From Piper betle (lineage: Eukaryota; Streptophyta; Magnoliopsida; Piperales; Piperaceae): DNA of 64,000 bases. Where the stretch lies: NCBI GenBank assembly GCA_033002965.1, contig JAURVB010003359.1, positions 1 through 64,000 of the forward strand, in the 5' to 3' direction. The position numbers were made by a program, and so were the translations under genes. Below the pieces are notes generated by a model, which worked only from the letters and a program-made list of their open reading frames with translations, had not been told where the DNA came from and ran no database searches. This document shows, one piece after another, positions 1-11,655 of the stretch; the first letter of the stretch is position 1; each line of letters starts with the position of its first letter.

Positions 1-779
1 TCCGAATCGTCTCTTTTTTATTAAAAAAATTCTAAGGAATACGAGGGGTCGAAGAATTAAAATAGGAAAAACAAATTAAACAGAAAGCTTGAATTTTAGC
101 TGCACATCCAACAGCCAGGATAAACTTAGGTGACTCGTTCTTCGATCCGCCATCAAAAGCTATTCTTCTTTCTTCCTATATCCTTTTGCGTTGATTGCTT
201 ATAGCAAGTTATATATATTCACTTTGCAATTTAATGGTTCTGTTTTTCTCTCAAATTGTTTGGTGGGTGGTGGGATTTGTAGGCTGATTATCTGCTTGGT
301 TGCGTTTGTTTCCACTTGGCAATTGAATTGGCTTTGTATGATGTAATTCGATGGAAAGTCGTGATCTTGGTGGTGGGTTGTTTGAATTCTCCAATTGGTT
401 ACTTGTTTCTAATCTTATTAACAGTTCAACAAAAAAAGTAAAATATCAGAATTTTAAGTAGCCTTGATTGCTTCAATATCTAGTTTTTAAACACAGTTTA
501 AGAAGAAGAAAAAAATATTCCCCGAGATGTCAAAATTGATGGCTAATGGTTGTGGGTGTCTCTCGTTTAAGGGTACTTCTTAATTGTCTTAAAAAATAAT
601 GTGAATTGCGCTTCTAGGATGAAATTCATTGATCACTAATGGTTATTTCTTTGTTTGGTCTTATTGTTTTGAAGTGCACTTGGCCTTCGAGAAAGGGAGG
701 ACTAGGCGTTGTGGAGATACATTAGTGTGTTGTATATGTTTAACTTTTTAAATGTGTTTATTGGATGTAGACTGTTCAG
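1..779. other. AT-rich non-coding DNA, no gene seen
   Basis: No convincing coding frame. The last bases (about 768-779) read as a splice acceptor (TTGGATGTAG) just before the start of the broken exon at 780, so part of this stretch may be an intron or 5' leader of that old gene. Confidence 0.5.
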
Positions 780-1470
780 ATGAAGCGACCTGTGGTTGTT
801 GGGGAGAGATCAAAAGTGGTACCATCAGAAAAGAGAGTTCCCGGAGTTAAAGTGAAACGAAAAATGGCTAAGAAAATGCAGATCAAAGTAAAGGGACTGC
901 TACCGCAGGATGAAGAAGCAAACTAGTGAGGAGGTGCAATATGTGGCACAACTTGAAGAGTTGCCAGATACTCACGTCGTCCTCAAATGCAAGGAGGTTC
1001 TGCGCAAGCCAGAGAAGGAGAAACCTATGCCTGACATTGGAAATGAAGTTTCCATAAAAGACTTGTGAGCTTTGAAACCAGTTTCATACTTGAAGGGAAA
1101 TTTTTGGAAAGAGGGCGTTATGGCTTGAAGTCAAAAAAGCTTTTAATGGATCAAGCACTGTTAAATTTCCAAACAGGAAATCAGCTGTAAAAGATGATGG
1201 CAATATTTTCCCTTCTAGCTCGAAAGATGAGCAGAGGCGGCGCAAGCATGGAAAATTCGAGGGCACCTCAACATACAAAGAGCCAGGCCATGCTTCTCAA
1301 CAAGAAGTTAAGGCAGGTTTGAAGTTTTAAAATCATAAGCCTTCCAAGTCTATAAAAACCAAGGCTATATTGCATGCACTGAAATCTAAGAAGATTGAGA
1401 AAAGGCAGACAGGGAGGGAAAATTTTAGTTTGAGAGAGAAACCGCAACTCAATAAAGAAAAAGAGGCCTA
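780..1470 (+). pseudogene. Broken exon(s) of an unrecognised basic nuclear-type protein
   Basis: After an acceptor-like site, an ATG at 780 opens a Lys/Arg-rich reading (MKRPVVVGERSKVVPSEKR...) that stops at about 927. A neighbouring frame then gives EEVQYVAQLEELPDTHVVLK and runs on to a stop near 1067. A third stretch (about 1220-1325) reads SSKDEQRRRKHGKFEGTSTY and also stops. The high Lys/Arg/Glu content and continuous protein-like readings across shifting frames suggest a decayed exon of a nuclear protein. I do not recognise the family. The Arg/Ser-rich exon at 3418-4189 could belong to the same gene, but the link is only proximity and composition. Confidence 0.4.
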
Positions 1471-3417
1471 ATAAACAATCTTGGACTTATTTCGAGTGAT
1501 GGGTTGTGATGATAATTTACGTGGGAAAATTATCATAACCTATCTCAATATAATGGCTTGTTAGTATTGGAGTCGATGGTCATATATACATATAGGCATG
1601 AGATTATGGTAACTTATGCTCATAGGGATCAAATATCCCAAATTTACATACTTGTATGGCATTTGATGATTCATGTGTTTATTTTTGGTGGGCAAAATTT
1701 TGCAACAATTTTTGGAAAAGCCACATTGGTCAATTATGCCCTTTTTATTACAAATAGTTCCTATGGCATCTTCTTGGGACACCATTCCACTTGTTCAAGT
1801 GAGCTTGTAAGATTAGACTTATAGGATTCACTCACAATAATCGGGTGCAATACTCTAGCAAGGTTAATAAGAATATCACAGGTGGATGGTCGGCGAAGGG
1901 GAGGTTGTGCAACAGTGGGTGGTTGGAAAGTATAATAACTTGGGCCCCTCGTTGGCCCAAGTGGAAACTAATTAGGCATACATTGGTACGATCGATATTA
2001 AAACCGACTTGGGACTATATTTGATGTGTTCATAGTTTTGCTTCATTTGTCATCGGCTTGGCTTATTACAAGTTATGTCAAGGTTATTAGAGATGGTATT
2101 AAAGCTCATCATCAGAGATAGTATTGGATATGAGCAAGTTCGATACGTTTGTGGGCTTAGGAATCCCGATGTTGGAATATTCTATGTGGTTAGAGTGTAA
2201 TGTTTTGAGATCTTGGTTATTTGTGGAGTATGCGCCAGTGGATCTTCATCGTGAGTTTGGGTTGCACAGAGAGCGATGTTGATGGGGAGATTGTTGACAA
2301 CTACTTTTTGACTCTATGCACCAATGTTAGGTTGCCCGTAGAGATCGGGAAAGGGAAATTGTGATGTGACCAATGTTGCAATCTTGAGGATTTGATGTGA
2401 GGATGGCAAAGGTTTGGGATTTCTAGCTTCCGCAAGAACTATGCTTTCAAAGGGAAACAAGAGGCGGATGCCACCTTTGGGCATCCTGAAGATGCAATTA
2501 CGGTTTCACGACAAGCATCTTGGTTGGCGTTGGCTAACGTGAAAAAACCTGGCAGATGATCCTTGAGAAGGAAGGGGGAAAATACTGGTGGAAGTGTTTT
2601 TATTGTGTGCAATTGTGAAATTAGAAAATATTTAATCAAGTGAAATTACTCTATCTAGTTAAAATAAGAAATGATATTTAATCAAGAGAGATTACACATG
2701 AACCCAAATATCTGCCAGCATAATTGAAGAGAGAAGATAAAGAAGAAATTGTTTAATTTAAAATTCAAAATTGACTACAAAAGACTATTCTATGCCTTTT
2801 TTAGGCTCATCTTGAGATTTGTAGACCTTCAAGTGTAGTTCTTTCGTATTTTCTCTGTCGATTTAAGAGCATTGTCAAAGAATATCTCAAGAAATACATA
2901 TATTCCTTTGTAAACTCAATATTAAAAAGAATATCCTTATTATAAAATTAGGTTAAATTCCTTAGTTGCACTGTGTCCGCTCTAAACCAAACTTCGATGC
3001 AATATCATTGAATCAAACTTAATCCATGTGATGGTTTTACCTATTGTAGTCTAGTGTATGAGGAATTACTTTGGCTTCCTCTTTGATACTACTATCACCT
3101 AACTTACCATTAGGACCGGAAGCCTGTGCAAAGGTACTTCCATAGTGTTATTTGGAAGGCACTCTGGTTGCCTAAATATGCGTTCCTATTGAAGGGTTTT
3201 GTTGAATCTTGCTTCATCATGTCCATCATTGAAAAAAGAATAGGTGTAGCTCCTAATAATTGAACATTTTTTATTCAAGTAGGTGTATTTCTGTTATTTG
3301 CACTCTTGAGAGTTGTTGGTTATCCTGTTAAATTGTATAAAAAGATGAACTGCTGTCACTGAGCAGCGGCCAACATTCAGTCTTAATACATGATCACATT
3401 CTTATTCATGTCGGCAG
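1471..3417. other. Non-coding DNA, probable old intron or repeat remnants
   Basis: Only short chance ORFs on both strands. No terminal repeats, target duplications or RNA genes were found by eye. The stretch ends in an acceptor-like CGGCAG at 3412-3417, before the exon that follows. Confidence 0.4.
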
Positions 3418-4189
3418 GTGCACAAATTGATCGAGCGTTTTGAGCCTGTGCAAGGACTTCGATCAGAAGAAAGTACTTTACCTCGAAGTCCCGTTCGGCA
3501 AAGGTTTGATGCTGAAAGAAATGAAGCTCCATCACCTGAAGGCCAAGATGAATATTCTCGTAGAGGTTCATATGCTCATAGAGAATCGAGGGAATATCAT
3601 GCTACATCTTCTCTCAATGAAAATGAGAAAGTTCCCTTGATGTATGAGAAAACTATTCCTTTACAAAGGGAACAACTCGGTCCTCGTGATCGGTTGGTGG
3701 TGGGAGGCCGGACCTACGTTTTATTGCATGATCCTTAATCGCCTGAGCTTGCTCCTTTCCTGGCTTCCTCTCGCTCTCCTGCCTTTTACCCACATCACAC
3801 CATGCCCTCAGATCCTTATTATATGAATTTCAGACTAAGTATGAGCCCTTGGGAACATAGCTATCCACTTCAAAGGAGAGAATCATATGTGGATGACAGA
3901 GATTGCATGGAAAGAGATACTTTCCACAGAGCAGCGGGTTCCCCACTTCATGACGGACCATCTCTCTATTATTGAGTTATGCAGCACAGGAAAGGGCAGG
4001 TGAAGAGTAGGAAAGTCCATGGTTCTGGAATCGTGAAAGAGATACTGCCTATGAAAGAAGGGATGTTGAAGAATATGAGCATAGGAATGGCAGAAGACTG
4101 TGAAATTCACGTAGATCACTTGTTTCCCGAGATAGGAGAGGGCGTTGGCAGCCAAGAAACAATGAAGGATCCCCACCTGTCTCATCAAG
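3418..4189 (+). pseudogene. Broken exon of an unrecognised Arg/Ser/Glu-rich protein
   Basis: The exon is bounded by an acceptor (CGGCAG, ends 3417) and a donor (AAG|GTAAAA at 4189/4190). The frame from 3418 reads VHKLIERFEPVQGLRSEEST and continues with many RES, RRGS and ERD runs. It is broken by TAA at about 3736 and TGA near 3973, after which a shifted frame gives an Arg-rich tail (WNRERDTAYERRDVEEYEHR). The composition resembles plant nuclear or RNA-associated proteins, but I cannot name a family. The last ~104 bp of this exon and ~153 bp of the following intron are duplicated at 8335-8590, on the far side of a copia insertion. Confidence 0.5.
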
Positions 4190-4342
4190 GTAAAATTATG
4201 GTGCTTCTTTTTATAGACGTTGATTAGCTGTTTCATGGGGAGTACGGTATAGTTGGTGCATGTGTGATAGGGCAGAAGTATCATCCTTGAAATGATCGGA
4301 AACGTTTCTTTCCAATTTTAGTATTTTGAAGTATGCTGCACC
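4086..4342 (+). repeat. Host exon/intron duplication, copy 1
   Basis: 257 bp from ATGGCAGAAGACTG to GCTGCACC, covering the 3' end of the broken exon, its donor site and the start of the intron. A near-identical copy (a handful of differences by eye) lies at 8335-8590 in the same orientation. The decayed copia element lies exactly between the two. LTR retrotransposons make 5-bp target duplications, so a duplication this long points to repair synthesis rather than normal integration. Confidence 0.9.
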
Positions 4343-4345
4343 TAT

Positions 4346-4850
4346 TGAATAAAAACTTTATCTAAAATTATATAGATGATAAAACCATCATCAATAAAAC
4401 CTTCTTCATATCAAATCATCAAGAAAATAAATTTAATAACGGAAGCGTACCTGGATCCATAATAGTAAAGCAATTCTTTGATTTCTTCTGGTTTGATCTT
4501 CCAAATTCTACACCGGTTCTCCAAAGCCAGAGTTCCTGGATGATGGGATACCAGAAAAGAAAAACTACGGTGCGAATTTGGGGACCATAACCGTATTTAT
4601 TCGTATAACCGTATTTATCCTTATCTTTCATAATTCCAATTTAACCCATCATAAATTAGAGATTACGAAAACGGTATCTACACATATTTATCCATACTCA
4701 TCTTAAATATATGATATCTCCACATATTTATCTTAAATATTAATGGCCCATTAACCTTAACTTTAATAGATCAATTTAATTTAGGCCCAAACCTTATTAA
4801 TAGCATATGATACAATTATATACTTGTATATATACGTCCAAAATCCAACA
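4346..4850 (-). repeat. 3' LTR of the minus-strand copia element
   Basis: Read on the minus strand the LTR starts TGTTGGATTTTGGACG immediately after the purine-rich AAGTGGGAGAT tract. It probably ends ...TTTTATTCA at 4346. The 5' edge is secure; the 3' edge is inferred from the TG...CA rule, because no second LTR or target duplication is available for comparison. Confidence 0.7.
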
Positions 4851-5329
4851 ATCTCCCACTTGGACTATATATATAAAGATAATTGTATATTACCGTATGA
4901 GCTCCAAAATAACATACGCTATTATTCCAAAATAACAATCTCGTCCATTAATTAATGTTAATATAGGATCAAGGCGATTTTCGTTACATTTATCGTAACT
5001 AAACCCATCCATGGTCACATACATCAACATAATTAAATGACATAGATCAAGTATGGATGTGTAGCATGAAAATTACATGTAATTTGATCTGAACATGCCT
5101 ATTTTCAACTGGTCCAACCTTATGAGATCACCAAAATAGAGTGAAACATAAACCAAATACCTCAACAAAACAAACTCCCACTAAAGTAACATATCATCAA
5201 ATGATACAACACCCAGATGAGCAACATGCTCATGAAAGACCTTGGGCGGTAAACTTTTAGTAAGTGGATCCACAACTATAGAGTTTGTCCCAATATGCTC
5301 TATAGAGACTTTACCGAAACTTTATCACT

Positions 5330-7570
5330 CTAAACTCTTTCTTTCACAACAAGGAACTTGATCTCTATATGTTTTGATTTAGATGAGCTCCTGTTGTTAT
5401 TTGAATATGATACTGCAAACTGATTGTCACAAAATAACTTAAGTGGTCTTTCAATATTATCAATAATGCGCAGCCCTGTGACAAAATTCCGCAACCATAT
5501 TCCATGATTGGATGCCTCATAACAAGCTATGAATTCAGCTGCCATGGTGGAAGAAGCTATGAGTGTCTGCTTAGCACTCTTCCAAGAAATAGCTCCTCCA
5601 GCAAGCAGGTAGACATAGCTTGACATCCACCAAAATCAGAATCAGAATACCCAATGATCTCAAGTTGATCTGACTTCCGATAGGTAAGCATGTAATGTTT
5701 TGTTCTCTGAAGATACCTTATGACCTTTTGGCTGCTATCTAGTGATCCAACCTGGATTACTCAAATATCTGCCCCACATTCCAACAATATACGCAATATC
5801 TGGATGCCTTCATACTTGAGCATACATAAGACTTCCATTGCTGAAGCATAGAGAATCTTTTGCATTTCATTTCCTTATATGTCATTTTAAGACACTGATT
5901 GAGAATGAATTTGTCTCCTTTAGAAACAGGTGTTCTCTTTAATGGCATTTGCTCTTGAGGTTGTTGAGTTTGCTCTTCAGGTATAACTTGATTAGGGAGA
6001 TTCTGACATTGTCTTGTAATTCTGATATTGTTTTGAACAACATCAGGAATATAATCCTGATCCTGATTATTGTCAAGAACAATCATGGGAAGAGAAACAG
6101 ATTCTTCTTCAAAGACAAAGTCTCTAACTTCATTTCCCTCTCCAAACTCAATATCCTCAAAGAACTGGGCATTTCCCGTCTCAAAGAATGACCTTATTGT
6201 GGGATCATAAAACTTATACCCTCTAGACCTTTCAGAGTACCCAACAAAATAACTGCTAACTGTTCTTAAGTCCAGTTTCCTTTCATTTGGCCTATAAGGC
6301 CTTGCCTCAGCTGGACAACCCCAAATGCGTAAATGCTTAATACTGGGTTGTTTTTCCAGTCCATAATTCATAAGGGGTCTTAACTAGTTGCCTTTGTTGG
6401 CACTCTATTAAGAAGATATGCTGCTGTCTTTAGTGCCTCACCCCAGAGTGAATCAGGTAAAGTAGTATGAACAATCATACTTCTCACCATGTCCTTTAAT
6501 GTTCGGTTTCGTCTCTCAGCAACACCATTCATGCTAGGAGTACCTGGCATTGTGTATTGTGGGACGATTCCGCACTCTTCTAGGAATTTGGCAAATGGTC
6601 CTGGACATTGTACACCTGATCCATCATATCTACCATAGTATTCACCACCACGGTCAGATCTGACAGCCTTAATAGTTTTGTCGAGTTGGTTCTCAACTTC
6701 AGCCTTATATGCCTTAAACACGTCCAATGCTTGAGACTTCTCATGAATGAGATATAGGTAACCATAATGAGAATAATCGTCTATGAACGTAATAAAATAT
6801 TGTTGACCATTCCAAGAAGCCATAGAAAATGGTCCACAAATGTCCGTATGTATTAGTTCTAAGACACTTGAAGATCTATTGGCACCTAGTCTCCTTATAT
6901 TTGTTTGTTTTCCCTTAATGCACTCAATACAGACTTGAAAATCTGATAAATTAAGAGAATCAAGAATTCCATCTGACATAAGTCGTTCAATTCTTTGTTT
7001 AGAAATGTGTCCTAAACGCTTGTGCCAGAGTAAAGCAGAATTCTCATTGGTTAATTTTCTTTTCGTACCACATAAACCCACATGCAAAGTTTCATTAAAA
7101 GATGCAATAGTATCAAGTAAATATAGATTATCATAAAAAGACAAGGAACCCGTACCCACAATATTTGAATTTAGAAAAAGACTAAACTTATTATTTCTAA
7201 ATGAACAAGAATAACCAAATTTGTCCAATATAGAAATAGAAACCAAATTCCGTCTAAAAGACGGTACTACATATGTCTCTTTCAAATCCAAATAATATCT
7301 TGTCTTCAACAATAATCTAAAAATCCTATTGCCTCAACTATAACTGAGTTGCCATTACCCACATAGATGAATCTTTCAGCATCATTTGGCTTTCGGCAAC
7401 TCAGGCAACCCTGCATTGACACACTTATGTGAGTAGTATCACCCGAATCTAGCCACCAAGTGTGTATTGGTACTGAAACTAAATTAACCTCAGAACAAAC
7501 AAAATTACGAAATGGACCTTTATTTACACACCAAGTGTGATACTTAGTGCATTCCTTCTTCATATGTCCA
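5330..7570 (-). pseudogene. copia pol remnant: protease, integrase, RNase H; RT core deleted
   Basis: The protease motif is WWLDSGDTTHIS (about 7460). The pre-integrase motif is LLWHKRLGHISKQRIERL, then the integrase core has D in IHTDICGPF, D in the IDDYSHYGYLYL segment and E in MNGVAERRNRT (7312-6380). A frame break at about 6371 leads to the integrase C-terminus (KLDLRTVSSYFVGYSERSRG). At about 5934 the reading jumps from the region before RT (QPQEQMPLKR) straight to the RT/RNase H linker (TPVSKGDKF). The whole catalytic RT, including the YVDD box, is therefore missing. RNase H ([20 protein letters not shown]) survives at 5626-5330. Confidence 0.88.
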
Positions 7571-7576
7571 GGTTTA

Positions 7577-8249
7577 CTACAAAAGAAACAGCAAGAAGCC
7601 TGATTTTTTTCTTATTTTGTCTTGATAGGTACTAGCCAAGTGAGTACTTTCAGCCTGTTCTTGCTTCAACCTTTCTTCTTCTTGCACACAATAAGAAATG
7701 AGCTCATTAAGAGTCCATTTGTCCCTTTGACAGTTATAACTGACCTTGAATTGACTGAATTGTGCCGGAAGAGAAATTAAAACTAAATGCACGAGCAAAT
7801 CTTCAGATAGCTCTAACCTTAGTGCTTTTAGTTTTGAAGCAATATTTGACATCTCTAAGATGTACTCTTTTATGCTTGTTTTGCCTTTAAACTTCATTGA
7901 AATCAAGTTCGACAAAAGCGTACTTGTTTCAGCCTTATCGTTTTACAAAACGCTTGTCAATTTCTTTAAGAAACTCACTGGCTGTAGTAACCTTTTCAGA
8001 CACATCCCCCTGAAGGTTTCTGGAATCCTACGCTTCATGATCATAAGACTCGTGCGATTTGAACGTTCCCACTTCTCAATGTCCCGTTTTTCCTTAATGG
8101 AACTTTTGTCCGTAAGAGAAGAAGGTTGTTCAGTCCTTAATGCAAGGTCAAGATCCATGCAGCCGAGAACGATTATCACGTTCTCTTTTCAATCTTTAAA
8201 ATTATCTTTAAGCATAAGAACTGAATTGATGTTGGCAGGAGACTGTTAA
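7577..8249 (-). pseudogene. copia gag remnant
   Basis: The minus strand reads NINSVLMLKDNFKD, the usual start of plant copia Gag, then an in-frame TGA in place of a Trp codon. It continues through KSSIKEKRDIEKWERSNR, a frame change, and SMKFKGKTSIKEYILEMSN to LNELISYCVQEEERLKQEQ. Just before the zinc knuckle (CCFFCSKPGHMKKEC, read in the next frame at about 7593-7549) a run of T residues near 7605-7611 shifts the frame. Gag would form the virus-like particle in the cytoplasm; this copy cannot. Confidence 0.85.
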
Positions 8250-8250
8250 A

Positions 8251-8334
8251 TAATCTTTAAAATTATCTTTAAAATTATCTTTAAGCATAAGAACCGAAAT
8301 CTTTAAAATTATCACGTTCTCTTTTCAGTCCTTA
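8251..8334. other. Templated filler DNA at the copia/host junction
   Basis: These ~84 bp are assembled from fragments of the adjoining gag end. AATCTTTAAAATTATCTTT repeats 8191-8209, AAAATTATCTTTAAGCATAA repeats sequence from 8199, ATCACGTTCTCTTTTCA repeats 8176-8192, and CAGTCCTTAATG repeats 8131-8142. The block then runs into the duplicated host sequence through a shared AATGG. Such patchworks are typical of error-prone end joining with repeated template switching (polymerase theta type). Confidence 0.85.
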
Positions 8335-8590
8335 ATGGCAGAAGACTGTTAAATTCACGTAGATCACTTGTTTCCCGAGATAGGAGAGGGCGTTGGCATC
8401 CAAGAAACAATGAAGGATCCCCGCCTGTCTCATCAAGGTAAAATTATGGTGCTTCTTTTTATAGACGTTGATTAGCTGTTTCATGGGGAGTACGGTATAG
8501 TTGGTGCCTGTGTGATAGGGCAGAAGTATCATCCTTGAAATGATCGGAAACGTTTCTTTCCAATTTTAGTATTTTGAAGTATACTGCACC
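8335..8590 (+). repeat. Host exon/intron duplication, copy 2
   Basis: Near-identical to 4086-4342, including the end of the Arg-rich exon, the donor AAG|GTAAAA and intron sequence through CTGCACC. After 8590 the host sequence diverges from copy 1, which runs into the LTR instead. It probably marks the original right flank of the locus. Confidence 0.9.
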
Positions 8591-10021
8591 ACCTTTCTTT
8601 CTGTTTTTTGTATTTGGAAGTACGCTGCAGAAGATTAAATTAGATGGAAATATAGTACAATTGTCCTGTTTATGGAAACATCTCTCTCTCAATCTTGATA
8701 CCTTCTATGAGCTTACCTAACATTAGTTTCAGAGAGAGTGAGCCTGGTTTGACCCGATCAGTATAAAATGTGTTTTAGTCTTTCCTTGCTTAATCTGGTT
8801 GATTGAATGTAGCTTGTTGCCCTGAAATCATAGAGCACAGGTTTTCATTGGCCAGGTTTTAAGAAATTGAAAAACTTATGTTGCATGACTGTGTTCCTGG
8901 CGTCCGTTATCTGTAAGAGTTTTATATTTTTTATTTCCCATGCTTTGTTCTTTTATTTTATCTTGTGGAGTGACAGTTTAATATATTGTGATTTAGTTTT
9001 CAAACCATTGCAATGGTTGCAACCTTTTGTCCTTGAGATTTTACTCTACTACTTGTGAAGTTTGAAGATTAAAATGGAAGATTGAATAGAATTTCCAATT
9101 TAGAACTGTACACATTTCAATGTTTGTTGAACCGTCTGGGAAGAACACCAGTGGAGGTAGGTAGAAAATTAGAGAAATGGCTAACTATGAAGGACACTCC
9201 GGCAAAACATTGTTGTATTGTCAGGCATTCCCTGCTACTGGTTAGATTGTGAGCAGTTTCTAGGGGCAGTTGATAGGGTTATGTTTGTGTTCTTGATGAT
9301 TAATTTGAATACATATATATGATCAAAATGGATGTTTTAATTTGTATCTTCTGCCTAAGAGCATGTTTGTATGGATGGAAAGGATACAAGAACCAAAAAT
9401 CAACACTGCAGTTTGTGGGTTTTCTTTGGATTGTAGGTTTTTGATAAGTTAGCTTTTGTCCCTGTCAGTCTGAGCCTTGGGGGAAAAAATTATACATAAA
9501 GATTTGTAGTTCAAAATGCAACCAAAAACCAAGAAAAAAAGAAAATTTCATCAAGTATGCCATTTTTATCCTTTCTAATGTGAAAATTTCAAAATTTTCA
9601 TGTCATTTATTCATTTTTTGAGTTTTTTTTTTTGGTTTTTCTGTTTTTGTTCTTTTATACCAACCAAAAAGTGTAATGCTAACTCAATTGGAGTATGCCA
9701 AAATATAACATCATGAATAATGTATGATATATATTATTTTACGAATAGTATGAATTTAAGTTGTTTACAATATAGTATTGATGAATTTTTGTATTGATGA
9801 ATTATTAAATTATACATTTATGTTTTCAACCGGAAACAAATTTGGAACAAGAATTACTCGTTTCTTGGTCGCAAAGATGAAAGAACTAATTATCATGTTG
9901 GAGAATAATCTATATCTTTAACATAAGGCCGGTGACTAATATACATGTCATATGTGGAGATAAAGTGTTAGTCATCTTACGTTTTATAGGTCCAAATATT
10001 ATTTGAGTCCGTGTTGTGAGC
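8591..10021. other. Intergenic or intronic DNA without a recognised feature
   Basis: AT-rich sequence with only chance ORFs. A short motif, GTATTTGGAAGTACGCTGCA (about 8609), is a diverged repeat of GTATTTTGAAGTATACTGCA just before it (about 8570). No transposon ends were recognised. Confidence 0.4.
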
Positions 10022-10337
10022 AGGGGCAAGAAAAATTTCCTATTTTTCGGATTAATCTTAATTTGGGCCGTTTAATTATAAAGATGACTCATATTAAATC
10101 ACACTTAAAAAATAAAAATAAAAACAAATCATCTTCCTCTCGGTCAATGACCGGACCCGGTCGTACAACCACATTTGGCTGTATCCGGTCTGGCCACCTC
10201 ACTTGGTTGCATATGGTCTGGTCAAGCTGCCATCATAGTCGAAGGGGGTTAAGTTATTTTTAAGATATAATTAATTTGAGTTATCTTTGTAATCAAATAA
10301 CCCAAATTAATACGTAGGGCAAGAAATTTTTCCAGGT
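10022..10337. mobile_element. Foldback MITE-like element
   Basis: Two imperfect inverted arms of about 48 bp (roughly 10050-10098 and 10265-10315) share AATTTGGG...AAAGAT.ACTCA.ATTAA. They enclose a short GC-richer core with repeated CCGGTC motifs. Just outside are the near-identical direct repeats GGGCAAGAAAAATTTCC (left) and GGGCAAGAAATTTTTCC (right), possibly an unusually long target duplication. No coding capacity. The superfamily is unclear. Confidence 0.5.
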
Positions 10338-10639
10338 CTCATTTAAACTTTTCTTTTATTATTTTTTATATATGGTATTATAGTAAATCTTAGGTGCAAC
10401 ACCAATACACATGTCAAGCAAAGCTCAAATGGGCTTGTGCGTACTAGAGAATATTAGAAAATAATTTTATATCCATAAAAATATGAAAATATCAGGATGG
10501 TGATTAATATATATGTAAGAGACTTTCAATGGCCCCAAGTTGCCTATCTCTCATTCATTTGATGGGCAGGAATTGTTAAAATTCTAATCAATTCTACTAT
10601 TCAGATTATTTTGCATGTAGAAAAAAAAAGAGAAATCCA

Positions 10640-11078
10640 TTTATATTATATGATATATTTATAGGAAGTGACCACTTATTCATTGAGAAACGAGCACAAG
10701 TACAAGCCCATGCATGCCATGCATTACGTCCGCAAGTACAGTCTCTAAAACCAGAGCACCGACTAGGCATAGGCGGTGGCGCCGGCTCTTCATTGTCCAC
10801 GACCGACCTTTCCGATACGGGAGATGGTGATAAGATGAAAATATCCGGTGACGGTGGCGAGAAGTCGAATATGTCCGGGGACGGTGATGGCGGCAGACAA
10901 TTACTCAGAGGATCATCACCAAAGTTCACCGGTGCAGGACCCTCCACCACCAGATCTCCGATGGGCTGGGCTTTGGCGTCACCACCGTGATGGCCTCCAC
11001 CTGGGCGTCGGTGAAGATGCACGTCATCTTCCTCAACTCCCCTTCGTCTCCGGTGAGCACCTCGATGGCCCCCATCTT
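10640..11078 (-). pseudogene. Pro-rich gene fragment, unrecognised
   Basis: On the minus strand an ATG at about 11078 reads MGAIEVLTGDEGELRKMTCI and stops after ~49 codons. The overlapping frame then gives KAQPIGDLVVEGPAPVNFGD and a Pro/Ser/Asp-rich stretch with a repeated PSPDIF motif. The GC-rich, protein-like composition suggests a 5' exon with a frameshift. A hAT-like element is inserted immediately upstream of the ATG (11082-12009). I do not recognise the family. Confidence 0.35.
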
Positions 11079-11503
11079 GATTAGGCTTGATAATTGTACG
11101 AACCAATTCGTGAGTATTTGGCGTTCAGCTCAGCTCAACTCAACTTGAAACTCAATATTTAAATGCTCGAGCTTGAATTCGAGTCAAACTCAAATCGTAC
11201 GAATTGAGTTTGAGTAAGGCAGTGTTCGGCTCGACTCAACAGGTTATAACTCAAAATTGACTCGTAGCTTGATTCAAACTTGGCTTAATAATATAATATA
11301 ATAATATATATAATATTACTTGCCTAATCAAAATATATTTAAAATGATAAATAAGTGTTATTATTGACTACGTAATAAATGATGGTAGTGGTGAATGTGT
11401 TTTATTTTTTATTTTTTATTTTTTTATTAAATCTGGGCCATTCTTATAATCGAACTATCTAGATTAAAGTTTAAAACAGAAACATTATCTACCCCTGGCC
11501 AAG

Positions 11504-11504
<1 letters not shown>

Positions 11505-11546
<42 letters not shown>
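11505..11546. repeat. (AT)n microsatellite
   Basis: About 20 uninterrupted AT units inside the hAT-like element. Confidence 0.95.
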
Positions 11547-11548
<2 letters not shown>

Positions 11549-11592
11549 TCATTGTAACTAGTTATATTTATTTATATACAATAAAATATCAA

Positions 11593-11655
11593 ATTAGCAT
11601 CATAGTTTAGTTGGCTAGAAGATTTAAAGGTTGTGTGTTCAATCCACGCTCACCG
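11593..11655 (+). other. tRNA-like / SINE-like Pol III box remnant
   Basis: TAGTTTAGTTGGCTAGA resembles an A box and GGTTGTGTGTTCAATCC a degenerate B box about 30 bp later, the spacing of tRNA-derived SINE heads. There is no clear poly(A) tail or target duplication, so this is tentative. Confidence 0.3.

Larger units (their letters stand above)
4346..8250 (-). mobile_element. Decayed Ty1/copia retrotransposon, 5' LTR missing
   Basis: On the minus strand the order is gag remnant (8249-7577), zinc knuckle and protease (about 7600-7310), integrase (7310-6000), RNase H remnant (5626-5330), polypurine tract (AAGTGGGAGAT) and 3' LTR (4850-4346). Gag-protease-integrase-RT-RNase H order defines Ty1/copia. 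The element has no 5' LTR: at 8250 gag gives way to scrambled filler DNA and then to a duplicate of host sequence. Most of the reverse transcriptase is deleted near 5934, and several stops and frameshifts are present. It cannot move on its own. Confidence 0.92.

Noticed and set aside
4419..4631. 70-residue minus-strand frame
   Set aside because: Entirely within the copia 3' LTR; a chance frame.
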